From the NCBI GenBank assembly GCA_020636315.1, contig JACJYA010000001.1, forward strand, positions 62,001 through 126,000: a DNA stretch of 64,000 nucleotides, given 5' to 3'. Shown one piece after another: positions 52,219 to 60,503 of this stretch. The notes below the pieces were generated by a model. The model worked only from the letters and a program-made list of their open reading frames with translations. It was not told where the DNA came from and made no database searches. Origin of the DNA: Lewinellaceae bacterium (lineage in GTDB: Bacteria > Bacteroidota > Bacteroidia > Chitinophagales > Saprospiraceae). Position 1 is the first letter of the stretch. Each line of letters opens with the position of its first letter. Both the position numbers and the translations under genes were made by a program.

Positions 52219-52989
52219 ATGTACAAAGGCAAAAAAGTGGTCGTCGTGCTGCCCGCCTACAATGCAGCGCTCACGTTGGAAAAGACTTATAAGGAAATTC
52301 CTTTCGGGCTGGTCGATGAAGTGGTCCTCTGCGATGACGCCAGCAGTGACAACACCTCAGAGCTTGCCCAGCGTATCGGCATACAACACATTATCATCCA
52401 CGAAAGCAACAAGGGGTACGGAGGAAACCAGAAGTCGCTCTACAACAAGGCGCTTGAACTGGGAGGAGATATCATCATCATGTTGCATCCGGATTACCAG
52501 TACACTCCCCGGCTGATCCCTTCCATGGTCAACATCATCGGCGAAGGGCTCTATCCGGTTGTACTGGGCTCCCGCATTCTGGGAAAAGGAGCGCTGGCCG
52601 GCGGCATGCCCCTTTACAAATACATTGCCAACCGCGCCCTGACGCTGGTACAGAACCTTCTGGTCAATTACAAGTTGTCGGAATATCACACCGGTTACCG
52701 GGCCTTCAGCCGGGAGGTGTTGCTGGGTATCAATTTCAACAGCAATTCAGATGATTTCGTCTTTGACAACGAAATGCTGTCGCAGATTATCTACGCCGGT
52801 TTCCACATCGCTGAAGTGACCTGCCCGACCAAATATTTTAAAGAGGCCTCCTCCATCAACCTGTCCCGCAGCATCCGGTACGGGCTGGGCGTATTGCGGG
52901 TTTCTTTCAGCCACCTGCTGCAACGCCTCGGCCTGGCTGCTTTCGAGATCTACAAAAAGCCGCAGCAGAAAGTCCGACAACATGCCTGA
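52219..52989 (+). CDS. Glycosyltransferase family 2 (dolichol-phosphate-mannose-synthase-like)
   Basis: A 256-residue GT-A-fold enzyme. The nucleotide-sugar site is KVVVVLPAYNAALTLEKTYK and DEVVLCDDASSDNTSEL; the metal-binding motif is MLHPDYQYTP in place of DxD; and GSRILGKGALAGGMPLYKYI with EYHTGYRAFSREVL fits the acceptor side of DPM1-like enzymes. There is no transmembrane extension at the C-terminus, so it is the short type, acting at the inner face of the membrane. It probably transfers a sugar to a polyprenyl phosphate or lipid. Its last 8 bases overlap a TIGR02757 gene, which indicates translational coupling. Confidence 0.85.
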   Translation: MYKGKKVVVVLPAYNAALTLEKTYKEIPFGLVDEVVLCDDASSDNTSELAQRIGIQHIIIHESNKGYGGNQKSLYNKALELGGDIIIMLHPDYQYTPRLIPSMVNIIGEGLYPVVLGSRILGKGALAGGMPLYKYIANRALTLVQNLLVNYKLSEYHTGYRAFSREVLLGINFNSNSDDFVFDNEMLSQIIYAGFHIAEVTCPTKYFKEASSINLSRSIRYGLGVLRVSFSHLLQRLGLAAFEIYKKPQQKVRQHA

Positions 52990-53767
52990 GGATGTAGAAA
53001 AACTGCTGGAGGAAAACGCAGAACGCTATAACCGGCCTGCATTTATCGAAGCTGACCCTATTAGTATCCCCCACCGGTTCAGCCGGCTTCAGGACATAGA
53101 GATCACGGGGTTCTGGACGGCGATGCTGGCCTGGGGGCAACGCAAAACCATCATCAGTAAATCGGAGGAACTCCTCAGCCTGATGGGTGGGGCCCCTTAT
53201 GACTTTATCCTCCACCACAAGGAAAAGGACCGCAAACCCTTCCTGAAGTTCAAACACCGCACTTTCCAACCCACCGATACGTTGTATTTCCTCGAATTCT
53301 TCCAGCAATACTACCGGCGGCACGAATCGCTGGAAGATGCCTTTGCCCGCCACCTTTCCGAAAAAGACGAGCACGTCGAAAAGGCGCTGGCCGGTTTCCA
53401 TGAATTCTTCTTTACCCTGCCTTATGCTCCGGAACGAACCCGCAAGCACATTGCCACACCGGCCCGCAGGTCCTCCTGCAAGCGCCTGAATATGTTCCTG
53501 CGCTGGATGGTTCGGCAGGATGATAAAGGAGTGGATTTCGGCCTTTGGAAGCGCATCTCTCCGCGCCAGCTGCTGATGCCCCTCGATGTACACGTTGACC
53601 GGGTGGCGCGCCGGCTGGGCCTCCTGGAACGCCGTCAGACGGACTGGCAGGCCGTCCTCGAACTCACTGCCCGGCTCCGGCAGTTCGCTCCGGAAGACCC
53701 TGTAAAATACGATTTCGCTCTGTTCGGGATGGGCGTGCTGGAAAAACAAACAGGAGGCTTACCCTGA
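52982..53767 (+). CDS. TIGR02757 (DUF2400) family protein
   Basis: A 261-residue cytosolic protein with the family's stretches: RFSRLQDIEITGFWTAMLAW, GQRKTIISKSEELLSLMGGA, PYDFILHHKE, FKHRTFQPTDTLYFLEFFQQ, the basic motif RKHIATPARRSSCKRLNMFL and the conserved MPLDVHVDRVARRLGLLERR. The 'KR.nmFLRWM' and 'LD.H....R.LGL' motifs resemble those of HhH-GPD DNA glycosylases, so a nucleic-acid role is a reasonable inference. The start codon sits within the end of the glycosyltransferase gene. A hairpin overlaps the stop. Confidence 0.85.
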   Translation: MPEDVEKLLEENAERYNRPAFIEADPISIPHRFSRLQDIEITGFWTAMLAWGQRKTIISKSEELLSLMGGAPYDFILHHKEKDRKPFLKFKHRTFQPTDTLYFLEFFQQYYRRHESLEDAFARHLSEKDEHVEKALAGFHEFFFTLPYAPERTRKHIATPARRSSCKRLNMFLRWMVRQDDKGVDFGLWKRISPRQLLMPLDVHVDRVARRLGLLERRQTDWQAVLELTARLRQFAPEDPVKYDFALFGMGVLEKQTGGLP

Positions 53768-53788
53768 TTGGATCGGGAAAGCCTCCTG
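53751..53788. terminator. Perfect hairpin spanning the TIGR02757 stop
   Basis: CAGGAGGCTT (53751-53760) with AAGCCTCCTG (53779-53788), an 18-nt loop that contains the stop codon, and no T-run. It is between convergent genes and is probably a transcription end or mRNA-stabilising structure. Confidence 0.45.
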
Positions 53789-53856
53789 GCTAATTTGAAG
53801 TTGAGAGAAAACCGGCAGGATCTGAGCAGGCAACTGTACCTGCTGCATCAACCGGC

Positions 53857-54240
53857 TTATTCTTTGTCGAAGCGCAGTTCCTGAATGAGGTACTGCCCCC
53901 CCGTCACTTTCATGTAAATATATACCCGGAAGGCCTTGCCTCCGGCGACGAGGTTTCCGATGCAATACTGAGAATCATTATTGGGAGAAGCGCCTTTATG
54001 AACCTGGCTGAAAGAGGTTGGCTTGTTCTGCGTAAAGAACGTACGCACCACATTGATAGCCTGGGCCTTATTGTAAACGTCTTCCTTATCCAGAACCGCG
54101 ACTTCAACCGTTTGGTCAAAATACTGGCCAAGTGCATCGGCATTGCCTTCGCTTATCGCTTTGGTAATATTTGCCAGGTTGGCATTATCAAAGCTGCTCA
54201 GCCAGGGCGTCAGCAGGATTAACAACAAGAGGTTTTTCAT
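53857..54240 (-). CDS. DUF4783 protein (NTF2-like, secreted)
   Basis: A 127-residue protein with a signal peptide (MKNLLLLILLTPWLSSFDNA). The DUF4783 frame follows: LANITKAISEGNADALGQYF, DQTVEVAVLDKEDVYNKAQA, VVRTFFTQNKPTSFSQVHKG, NDSQYCIGNLVAGGKAFRVY and IQELRFDKE. The helix-then-sheet order and 'G.A..l..yF...ve' start are those of NTF2-like proteins, so it probably forms a pocket for a small ligand in the periplasm. Single gene, facing the TIGR02757 gene. Confidence 0.85.
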   Translation of the reverse strand: MKNLLLLILLTPWLSSFDNANLANITKAISEGNADALGQYFDQTVEVAVLDKEDVYNKAQAINVVRTFFTQNKPTSFSQVHKGASPNNDSQYCIGNLVAGGKAFRVYIYMKVTGGQYLIQELRFDKE

Positions 54241-54665
54241 AATCTAGGGATTTTATATTCATGGGAAAATTCCACTATTACCTAATCTTAAATCCGCAAA
54301 ATCGTTCCATTCGTTACCGAACATTATGCGAAAAATTCCCATTTGCATTAAATCCAACGTTAAGACGCGGGCGTGGCGCGGAGGCCACATTTGTTAACAT
54401 TCATTAATATCACGCCCAGAGCCATTAAGAGTGTGTTCAAATTTCGTTTTTGGAGATGAAAACAGTCAATTTTTTGATGAGACAAGGCGGGAAAACCGAA
54501 GTTTAGCCATCCGCGAGCGCCGAAGCTACTCTGCGGAGGCGCTAGCTAAATGAGGATTTGAGTAACGCAGTATCATCAAAAAAGGGGCGTTTTCAGCCCG
54601 AAGTATGAAATTTGAACACACTCTAAAACGATTCCACAGGGCATTAAATTGCCCTGGCGGGTTTC
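54241..54665. other. Spacer with palindromic element
   Basis: The stretch contains no gene. It holds the leader of the DUF4783 gene and the 197-bp palindromic element at 54428-54624, which fills nearly half of it. Confidence 0.5.
54428..54624. mobile_element. Nested palindromic element 2 (MITE/REP-like)
   Basis: Perfect 18-nt terminal inverted repeats (AGAGTGTGTTCAAATTTC at 54428-54445 with its inverse at 54607-54624) enclose further inverted pairs: GAAAAC..GTTTTC, TTTTTTGATGA..TCATCAAAAAA, TTAGC..GCTAA and GCGCC..GGCGC, so almost the entire 197 bp can fold on itself. The inner word ACAAGGCG (54482-54489) and the TIR end CAAATTTC are shared with the element at 35.1 kb. There is no ORF. Confidence 0.72.
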
Positions 54666-55439
54666 CTACCCTCTGGTCCGCATATCTGCCCGGATCAGCT
54701 TAAACACCCATTCCCGGTCTGAAGCGCGGGAGCAATCCACACAGAGGTTGTTGATGGGGTGCTCACTCCAGGTATAGATCAGTTCTTCCGCACTATATCG
54801 CTGGCCCTGCACCTGCGGGCAAAGGGTAATGCCGTAGGAGGTCCTTTCCCAGTAGTGAATGCCGTTCATGCGTTCAAATACAATGACATCTACAATGCGC
54901 CCTCCCTGGTCGGGCAGCCGTTCCAGAAAGTGTGCGCTGTACATCGTGTGGATGAACATCCAGAGGGAGGCTTCGAAATTTGGGAAAGAAGCAAAATCCG
55001 AAGGTTCAGGATCATTTCGCACCACGCTTTCACAAAAATTAAAGGACTCACAGATCCAGGGTTTGGCCTTGTGCCGGATTCCAAAGTAATTGTTGGTGCG
55101 GTTACACAAATAGGAAGTGCCCCAGAAAGTCTCGCGGGCCGCCTTACTGGCCAGTGCCCGCCAGTCGGCCAGATATTTGTACCCGTATATCCGGCACAGC
55201 GGCGCAATATCGTAATAAAAGGCATCCTGCAACCGGGTAAGCTGTTCGGGAGTTACGGTTTCGGAGCGCGGCACTTTCAGATGCCAACGCCCTGTCTCCG
55301 GTATCTGATCCACAAGGTGAGGGTAAGCAACCGAGAACTCATACAGGACCGACTGCACGCTGTCTCCGCGGAGAGCCTGCCCATGAGCCAATGAAACAAA
55401 AAAAAGGAAAGCCAGGAAGATGATTCTGTCGGGACGCAT
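54666..55439 (-). CDS. Secreted glucosaminidase (GH73-like)
   Basis: A 257-residue protein from ATG 55439, which gives a signal peptide (MRPDRIIFLAFLFFVSLAHG); the frame continues 11 residues upstream without purpose. The GH73 domain is recognised from RALASKAARETFWGTSYLCN (catalytic Glu in ARETFWGTS), RTNNYFGIRHKAKPW and FNFCESVVRNDPEPSDFASF, then WMFIHTMYSAHFLERL. These enzymes cut the glycan strands of peptidoglycan for growth or division. There is no LysM or SH3 cell-wall-binding module. Several Cys (CDFxxC-like FNFCESV, NNLCVDCSRA) suggest disulfides in the tail. Confidence 0.8.
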   Translation of the reverse strand: MRPDRIIFLAFLFFVSLAHGQALRGDSVQSVLYEFSVAYPHLVDQIPETGRWHLKVPRSETVTPEQLTRLQDAFYYDIAPLCRIYGYKYLADWRALASKAARETFWGTSYLCNRTNNYFGIRHKAKPWICESFNFCESVVRNDPEPSDFASFPNFEASLWMFIHTMYSAHFLERLPDQGGRIVDVIVFERMNGIHYWERTSYGITLCPQVQGQRYSAEELIYTWSEHPINNLCVDCSRASDREWVFKLIRADMRTRG

Positions 55440-55777
55440 TGGGATCCAAATTAAATATCCAAAAAATAACAAAAGCAGATAGGCCGCAATTTCAGGAGGG
55501 TTATGATCGGGCAGCCAAAATTAATGATTAATCCGGAAAGTGGAGCCCCTCTGGTTATCAGGTTTTTTTTAGAGGAAAATACCAGCGCTTACCACCATCA
55601 AAATGGTTATACGTAATGAAAGGTAAAATGTTAAACCTCAAAAAGTTAAATTTCTCCGGCCGGGTGTTGAAACTTCCCGGGGCCCATTGAGTTCTATTAG
55701 AAAGCACGGCGTATGCCAGTTTAAGTTACCCTGGCCGCCAGGCATTTCTTTGAATTCAAATTGGTACTTTTGCGGTT
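55440..55777. other. Divergent spacer before gpmI
   Basis: No gene is seen. Apart from the gpmI -7 box at 55765-55772, the stretch contains a T-run (55562-55570) and AT-rich sequence without a clear structure. Confidence 0.4.
55765..55772 (+). promoter_or_regulatory. -7 box TACTTTTG of gpmI, almost on the start codon
   Basis: The box ends only five bases before the gpmI ATG (55778). A start about seven bases downstream would produce a leaderless or nearly leaderless mRNA. Confidence 0.5.
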
Positions 55778-57313
55778 ATGGAAAAAAAACGCGTCATACT
55801 CGTCATACTCGATGGCTGGGGCCACGGCCCGAACCCGAAAGTCAGTGCTATTGCTCAGGCCGAAACGCCTTTTGTGGATAGCCTTTATAAAAAATACCCC
55901 AACGCAGAACTCACCACATTCGGCGAGCAGGTCGGCCTGCCCGAAGGGCAGATGGGAAACTCTGAAGTCGGCCACCTCAACATCGGGGCGGGGCGGATCG
56001 TTTACCAGGAACTGGCCCGCATCAACAAGGCCATCCGCGACCGGGAATTGCACAAGAACCCCGAATTGATCAAGGCCCTGAAACGAACCAAAGAAGAAGG
56101 GAAAGCCCTTCACCTGTTCGGCCTGGTCTCCGACGGAGGCGTCCACTCTCACTACCGACATTTGCTTGCTCTTTGCGACATAGCGCTGGAAAACGGGGTG
56201 GAAAAGGTTTACATACACGCCTTTACAGACGGACGGGATACAGACCCCAAAAGCGGGAAAGGGTTCCTCCGGGAAGTACTGGAACACATAAAAGATACTC
56301 CTGTCCGGCTGGCCTCCGTTATAGGCCGTTACTACGCCATGGACCGCGACAAAAGATGGGAACGGACCAAACTGGCCTACAACCTGCTCGTGAAGGGGGA
56401 AGGAGAATCCACGGCCGACGTGCTGTCCACCATTCAGGAACGGTACGACAAAGATGAGACCGACGAATTTCTCAAACCCATCGTGTGTACGGGCCCTGAC
56501 GGGAAGCCGATCGCCACCCTGCAGGAGGGCGATACTGCCCTCTGTTTCAATTTCCGCACCGACCGCCCCCGGCAGATCACCACTGTCCTCACTCAGAAGG
56601 ATATGCCGGAACACGATATGAAAACCCTGAGCCTCTACTACGTCACTATGACTCGCTACGACGAGACCTACAAAGGCATTCACGTACTCTTCACCAAGGA
56701 GGATGTGTCAAACACCCTGGGCGAAGTACTCTCTAAAGCAGGAATGAGCCAGGTGCGCATCGCCGAAACGGAGAAGTACCCACACGTCACCTTCTTCTTC
56801 AGCGGCGGGCGGGAAGCTGAGTTCGAAGGCGAACGCCGCCTACTCATCAATTCCCCTAAAGTAGCCACCTACGACCTCAAGCCGGAAATGAGCGCCTATG
56901 AGGTGACAGACGCCATTGTAGAGGATATCGAAAAGAACCGTCCGGACTTTATATGCCTCAATTTCGCCAACGCGGATATGGTGGGCCACACCGGGGTTTT
57001 TGAAGCCGCCATGAAGGCCGTTAGTACGGTTGACACCTGCCTTAAACGGCTGATGGAAACGGCGCTGAAGCACAACTACGAGGCGATCGTCATTGCCGAC
57101 CACGGCAACTCGGATTACATGGTCAATGATGACGGTTCTCCCAATACCGCCCATACCAAGAACCCCGTCCCGATATTTTACATCTGCAGGGAACCGGAAA
57201 AATTCAGGATCAAAGGAGGAAAACTGGGCGATATCGCGCCAACGATCCTCACGCTTTTCGGCATGGACATTCCTAAAGAAATGGACGGAGAGGTGCTGGT
57301 GAGCCGGAAATGA
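55778..57313 (+). CDS. gpmI: 2,3-bisphosphoglycerate-independent phosphoglycerate mutase
   Basis: A 511-residue glycolytic enzyme that interconverts 3- and 2-phosphoglycerate using two Mn ions. The first metal Asp12 is in VILDGWGHGPN and the nucleophile Ser62 in GQMGNSEVGHLNIGAGRIVY. Other marks are FGLVSDGGVHSHYRHLLALC, HAFTDGRDTDPKSGKGFL, SVIGRYYAMDRDKRWERTKL, FNFRTDRPRQIT and, for the second metal site, NFANADMVGHTG with IADHGNSDYMVNDDGSPNTA. Length and motifs are typical. The start is fixed by the conserved N-terminus. Expressed alone; the promoter box is unusually close to the start codon. Confidence 0.96.
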   Translation: MEKKRVILVILDGWGHGPNPKVSAIAQAETPFVDSLYKKYPNAELTTFGEQVGLPEGQMGNSEVGHLNIGAGRIVYQELARINKAIRDRELHKNPELIKALKRTKEEGKALHLFGLVSDGGVHSHYRHLLALCDIALENGVEKVYIHAFTDGRDTDPKSGKGFLREVLEHIKDTPVRLASVIGRYYAMDRDKRWERTKLAYNLLVKGEGESTADVLSTIQERYDKDETDEFLKPIVCTGPDGKPIATLQEGDTALCFNFRTDRPRQITTVLTQKDMPEHDMKTLSLYYVTMTRYDETYKGIHVLFTKEDVSNTLGEVLSKAGMSQVRIAETEKYPHVTFFFSGGREAEFEGERRLLINSPKVATYDLKPEMSAYEVTDAIVEDIEKNRPDFICLNFANADMVGHTGVFEAAMKAVSTVDTCLKRLMETALKHNYEAIVIADHGNSDYMVNDDGSPNTAHTKNPVPIFYICREPEKFRIKGGKLGDIAPTILTLFGMDIPKEMDGEVLVSRK

Positions 57314-57426
57314 CCTTCCGCCCGCCCATCACCCTCATTCCCGGCTGGCCCGTAAAATTGCTTCAGGCAGAATAACCGGAGGAGAACCTTCCTGTTCCTT
57401 GCCGGTTAACTATGCAAAACCCTGGT

Positions 57427-57978
57427 ATGAAACGACCATTACTGTATATGGCCCTCCTGATGGCCGCGCTCTGCGGCTGTTCCCGGGATGGCCGGGCGCC
57501 CGTCCGGTTGCCGGACGCCTTCTTTGACCTTAAAGGATTCATGGAAAGTGAAGCTCAGCACCTTTCCCAAACCCAGCCCCGGGCGTTAAAACGGATCGCC
57601 ATCGATGGCCAGTCTGAAGAAAAGGTATTCGATTCCCTCGATTACAAAAAAGAACTGGACATTTTTTCCCGTTCCGATATCAATAAAACTGCCTGGCTCG
57701 ATAAATATCAGGTGGATAGCCTGTTCCAGGATGGGAAACTCCAACTGGTCAGATATACCGCTCAGGACAAAAGCCTGAAAACACACCTGCTCGAAGTGAA
57801 ATACTCGGGTGGCCAGGTTTCAGAGGTCCACATTCAGAACCGGACGGAGAGCCTGGTCGCCGATGTCGGGCAGGAATTATGGTACCGCCCCGGGCAGGGA
57901 TACGCTCTGAGCAGCCGGCAATCTACGGCACTGACGAAGGAAAAGGAAATAGAAGTAGAAGTGGAGTTCCAAAAATAA
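57427..57978 (+). CDS. Lipoprotein of unknown function
   Basis: A 183-residue lipoprotein from ATG 57427 (lipobox MALLMAALCGC, Cys at about residue 16). The mature part begins PVRLPDAFFDLKGFMESEAQ and continues RALKRIAIDGQSEEKVFDSL, DYKKELDIFSRSDINKTAWL and KYQVDSLFQDGKLQLVRYTA. The pattern of a helical opening followed by strands resembles conserved gpmI-linked lipoproteins in Saprospiria; I cannot name it. It follows gpmI by 113 bp and may be co-expressed. A candidate small RNA on the opposite strand ends at its stop. Confidence 0.6.
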   Translation: MKRPLLYMALLMAALCGCSRDGRAPVRLPDAFFDLKGFMESEAQHLSQTQPRALKRIAIDGQSEEKVFDSLDYKKELDIFSRSDINKTAWLDKYQVDSLFQDGKLQLVRYTAQDKSLKTHLLEVKYSGGQVSEVHIQNRTESLVADVGQELWYRPGQGYALSSRQSTALTKEKEIEVEVEFQK

Positions 57979-58007
57979 AAAAAGAGGCAGCGCTTGCGCA
58001 CTACCTC
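57977..58007 (-). terminator. Terminator of candidate small RNA B
   Basis: On the minus strand GAGGTAGTGC pairs with GCGCTGCCTC (57998-58007 with 57984-57993, two G-U pairs), loop 57994-57997, followed by seven U residues. Only the minus orientation has a U-run. Confidence 0.75.
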
Positions 58008-58068
58008 AGCCCTAACCAAATAAAACCAAATTATTCTTGTATGAGAAAAACTCTCTTTTTCTATTCGA
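57977..58068 (-). ncRNA. Candidate small RNA B
   Basis: The minus strand has a consensus promoter (TTG-N20-TATATTTG, 58074-58104), about 90 nt without an ORF, and a terminator. The RNA would have a 7-bp 5' hairpin (58056-58062 with 58044-58050), the single-stranded words ACAAGAATAATTTGG (AAGAATA at 58032-58038) and the terminator stem preceded by GGGCTGAGGTAG. Candidate A at 18.4 kb has the same order and closely related words. No protein gene is present in the stretch. Confidence 0.65.
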
Positions 58069-58073
58069 TAATA

Positions 58074-58104
58074 CAAATATAAGGACTTTGTGTAAAAAAT
58101 ACAA
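58074..58104 (-). promoter_or_regulatory. Promoter of candidate small RNA B
   Basis: Minus-strand TTG (58102-58104), 20-nt spacer and perfect TATATTTG (58074-58081): the best consensus promoter in the window, with no protein gene downstream of it. Confidence 0.7.
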
Positions 58105-58483
58105 TTACAAAATTGGTAAAAAATTCAGCCCGCCGATAAATTCCTAAAACAAAAGGCGCCATAATGTTTAGAAAAATCCATATCCAGGCTGGATCCAGCA
58201 TTTTGCCTTCTGAGGTCCAAAAACTGAATTTAGACACAATGAGGCCGAAAAGGCTATTGTCAGAAATTTTATTCTGGAGCTTCCAATGCTACCAAATTTT
58301 TTTTTAAATACCGGATTACTTTTTTTTAGGATTAAAACGGCGATCTTGCTCCCGAACGGCCCCCCAGGAGTTTTAAAAAACCGTTCTCTGCCTGAAAAAA
58401 AATTTTCCTCCCCTGAAAATTTTATCTTTGGAGCCTGTAAAAAACCCTGTACTTTTCTGTAAAATCTCCGAAAAGAGGCCCTG
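58105..58483. other. AT-rich spacer before the M28 gene
   Basis: No gene is seen. T-runs lie at about 58295-58305 and 58319-58328. The -7 box of the M28 gene is at 58423-58430. Confidence 0.4.
58423..58430 (+). promoter_or_regulatory. -7 box TATCTTTG of the M28-hpt unit
   Basis: A consensus box 53 bp upstream of the M28 peptidase start; no TTG at the -33 distance. Confidence 0.5.
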
Positions 58484-59869
58484 ATGAATCGTTTTGTCCT
58501 TTTGTTTCTCCTGCTTTCTCCCCTTCTGAGCGTTGCTCAGCAGGATGCTCAGGCGGAAGACGCTTTTTTCATTCGAAAGATCTATGACGAAGCGCTGACC
58601 CGCAGCCGTTGTTACGACTGGCTGAATTTTCTGGCGCGGCGCATCGGTGGCCGCCTGGCCGGTTCCCCTCAGTCGGCAGCCGCCGTCGAATATACTCGGC
58701 GGGTGCTGGATTCTCTGGAGTTGGACAGCGTATGGCTGCAACCCTGCATGGTGCCCTACTGGGTTCGGGGAGAAAAGGAACAGGTGCGTATCGTCAATTC
58801 CCGGAAAATGGGCACGGTTGAACTGAATGCCCTGGCCCTGGGCAATTCGGTAGGCACCGGCCCTCTGGGCATCACAGCGGAGGTAGTGGAGGTAAAGAAC
58901 CTCAATCAGGTGGATAGCCTCGGAGAAGCGCTGCGTGGCAAGATCGTCTTCTTCAACGGGCCCATGGACCCCACTCAGCTCCATACTTTCAGTGCTTATG
59001 GTAAAGCAGCCGGCCAGCGGGTCTGGGGAGCTTCCCGGGCATCCCGTTATGGCGCCAGGGGCGTTATCGTCCGTTCGCTCACCACCCGGCTGGACGACAT
59101 TCCGCACACCGGTTCAACCGTTTATGAGGAAGGCGCCACCCCCATACCTGCCTTTGCCATCAGCACTCTGGATGCCGAGCTTCTCAGCCGCCTGCTGGAG
59201 GAGGAGCCGGCCCGGGTGTTCATGCGCAATACCTCTCAGAATCTGGGAGAAGTACCTTCCTACAACGTCATCGGGGAGATCAGAGGAAGCGAGCATCCGG
59301 AAGAGATCATCCTGGTCGGCGGGCACCTCGACTCCTGGGATGTCGGCACCGGGGCTCACGACGACGGCGCCGGGTGTGTACACGCCATGGAAATACTGCA
59401 CCTGGCCAAAATGATGGGCTACCGCCCCAAAAGGACCATACGCTGTGTGTTGTTCATGAATGAAGAAAATGGCCTGCGGGGAGCACGCGCCTACTGGAAA
59501 TGGTCGGATGACAGGGGAGAATACCACATGGCGGCCATCGAATCCGACCGGGGCGGCTTTACCCCCCGTGGCTTCACCGTTGACGGCCACGAGGACGTGT
59601 TCAACAAAAAGTTCCGTAAGGCCATTGAATGGCTGCCTTTCCTGGAGCCCTATGGCCTGCATTTCCGAAAGGGGGGCTCCGGAGCGGATATTTCCGGGCT
59701 CAAGAGCCAGAAAGGGCTGCTTTTCGGTTTTGAACCCGACTCGCAGCGCTATTTCGATTATCACCACACCCCAATCGATGCCGCAGATGTAGTCAATAAA
59801 AGAGAACTCGAACTGGGCGCCGCCGCCATTATGAGCCTGGTTTATTTACTGGATAAGTACGGACTTTAA
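58484..59869 (+). CDS. Secreted M28-family zinc peptidase
   Basis: A 461-residue exopeptidase (carboxypeptidase Q/aminopeptidase type) with a signal peptide (MNRFVLLFLLLSPLLSVAQQ). A PA-like insert lies at about 120-250 (LRGKIVFFNGPMDPTQLHTF, ASRYGARGVIVRSL). The metal ligands are visible in order: VGGHLDSWDVGTGAHDDGAG (His and Asp), LFMNEENGLRGARAYW (Glu, with the catalytic Glu next to it), AAIESDRGGFTP (Asp) and DYHHTPIDAADVVN (His). It probably trims peptides in the periplasm or outside. It is followed by hpt after only 2 bp, so the two are co-transcribed. Confidence 0.9.
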   Translation: MNRFVLLFLLLSPLLSVAQQDAQAEDAFFIRKIYDEALTRSRCYDWLNFLARRIGGRLAGSPQSAAAVEYTRRVLDSLELDSVWLQPCMVPYWVRGEKEQVRIVNSRKMGTVELNALALGNSVGTGPLGITAEVVEVKNLNQVDSLGEALRGKIVFFNGPMDPTQLHTFSAYGKAAGQRVWGASRASRYGARGVIVRSLTTRLDDIPHTGSTVYEEGATPIPAFAISTLDAELLSRLLEEEPARVFMRNTSQNLGEVPSYNVIGEIRGSEHPEEIILVGGHLDSWDVGTGAHDDGAGCVHAMEILHLAKMMGYRPKRTIRCVLFMNEENGLRGARAYWKWSDDRGEYHMAAIESDRGGFTPRGFTVDGHEDVFNKKFRKAIEWLPFLEPYGLHFRKGGSGADISGLKSQKGLLFGFEPDSQRYFDYHHTPIDAADVVNKRELELGAAAIMSLVYLLDKYGL

Positions 59870-59871
59870 AG

Positions 59872-60414
59872 ATGAAAGACAATATCGAGATCCACGGCCT
59901 TTCATTCCGGCCCTACATCAGCCAGGCACAGATCGCCGAAAAAATTGCCGAAATAGGGCAGCAGGTCAGCCGGGATTATAAAGGCAAAAGCCCCTTGTTT
60001 CTGGCAGTGTTGAACGGCGCCTTCATGTTCGCTGCCGACCTCATTCGCGCCTGTGAGATCGACTGTGCGATCAGCTTCATCAGGCTGGCTTCCTATGACG
60101 GCCTGAATTCCTCCGGCGAGGTAAAAACCGTTATCGGCCTGCAGGATGAGGACGTCAAAGGCAAAGACGTAGTTATCATTGAGGATATCGTCGATACCGG
60201 CCAGACCATGGCTCATTTCGTCCCCCAGCTTGAAGAAATGGGGCCGGCTTCGGTGGCCATCGCCTCCTTCCTGGTAAAAAGAGAAGCCCTCGAAAGCGAT
60301 GTTGATATTAAATACGTAGGATTCGAGATCCCCAACAGGTTTGTCATCGGATACGGGCTGGACTACGATGGGCTGGGGCGGAATATCCCGGATATCTACC
60401 AATTGGCGGATTAG
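59872..60414 (+). CDS. hpt: Hypoxanthine phosphoribosyltransferase
   Basis: A 180-residue purine salvage enzyme that converts hypoxanthine or guanine with PRPP to IMP or GMP. The PRPP loop is KDVVIIEDIVDTGQTMAHFV, the conserved early part is SPLFLAVLNGAFMFAADLIR, the mobile loop RLASYDGLNSSGEVKTVIGL, and the base-binding end VGFEIPNRFVIGYGLDYDGL. Length and order are those of bacterial Hpt. It begins 2 bp after the M28 stop, and the pairing of a secreted peptidase with purine salvage is probably just transcriptional. Confidence 0.93.
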   Translation: MKDNIEIHGLSFRPYISQAQIAEKIAEIGQQVSRDYKGKSPLFLAVLNGAFMFAADLIRACEIDCAISFIRLASYDGLNSSGEVKTVIGLQDEDVKGKDVVIIEDIVDTGQTMAHFVPQLEEMGPASVAIASFLVKREALESDVDIKYVGFEIPNRFVIGYGLDYDGLGRNIPDIYQLAD

Positions 60415-60430
60415 AAAGGATTGATTTATC

Positions 60431-60491
60431 GAAGGATTGAAGGATTGAATCGCTTTGCCCTAATCATTCCTTCATTCACTCATTCACTTAT
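60431..60491. repeat. Degenerate direct and inverted repeats (GAAGGATTG units)
   Basis: GAAGGATTGAAGGATTGAAT (60431-60450) is followed by inverted-type units ATTCCTTCATTCACTCATTC (60466-60485). It resembles the spacer repeats at 43.6, 47.2 and 62.7 kb. Confidence 0.55.
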
Positions 60492-60503
60492 CCCATTATC
60501 CAC

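Noticed and set aside
55721..56683. 320-residue minus-strand open frame
   Set aside because: Antisense shadow of gpmI, whose catalytic motifs are complete on the plus strand.
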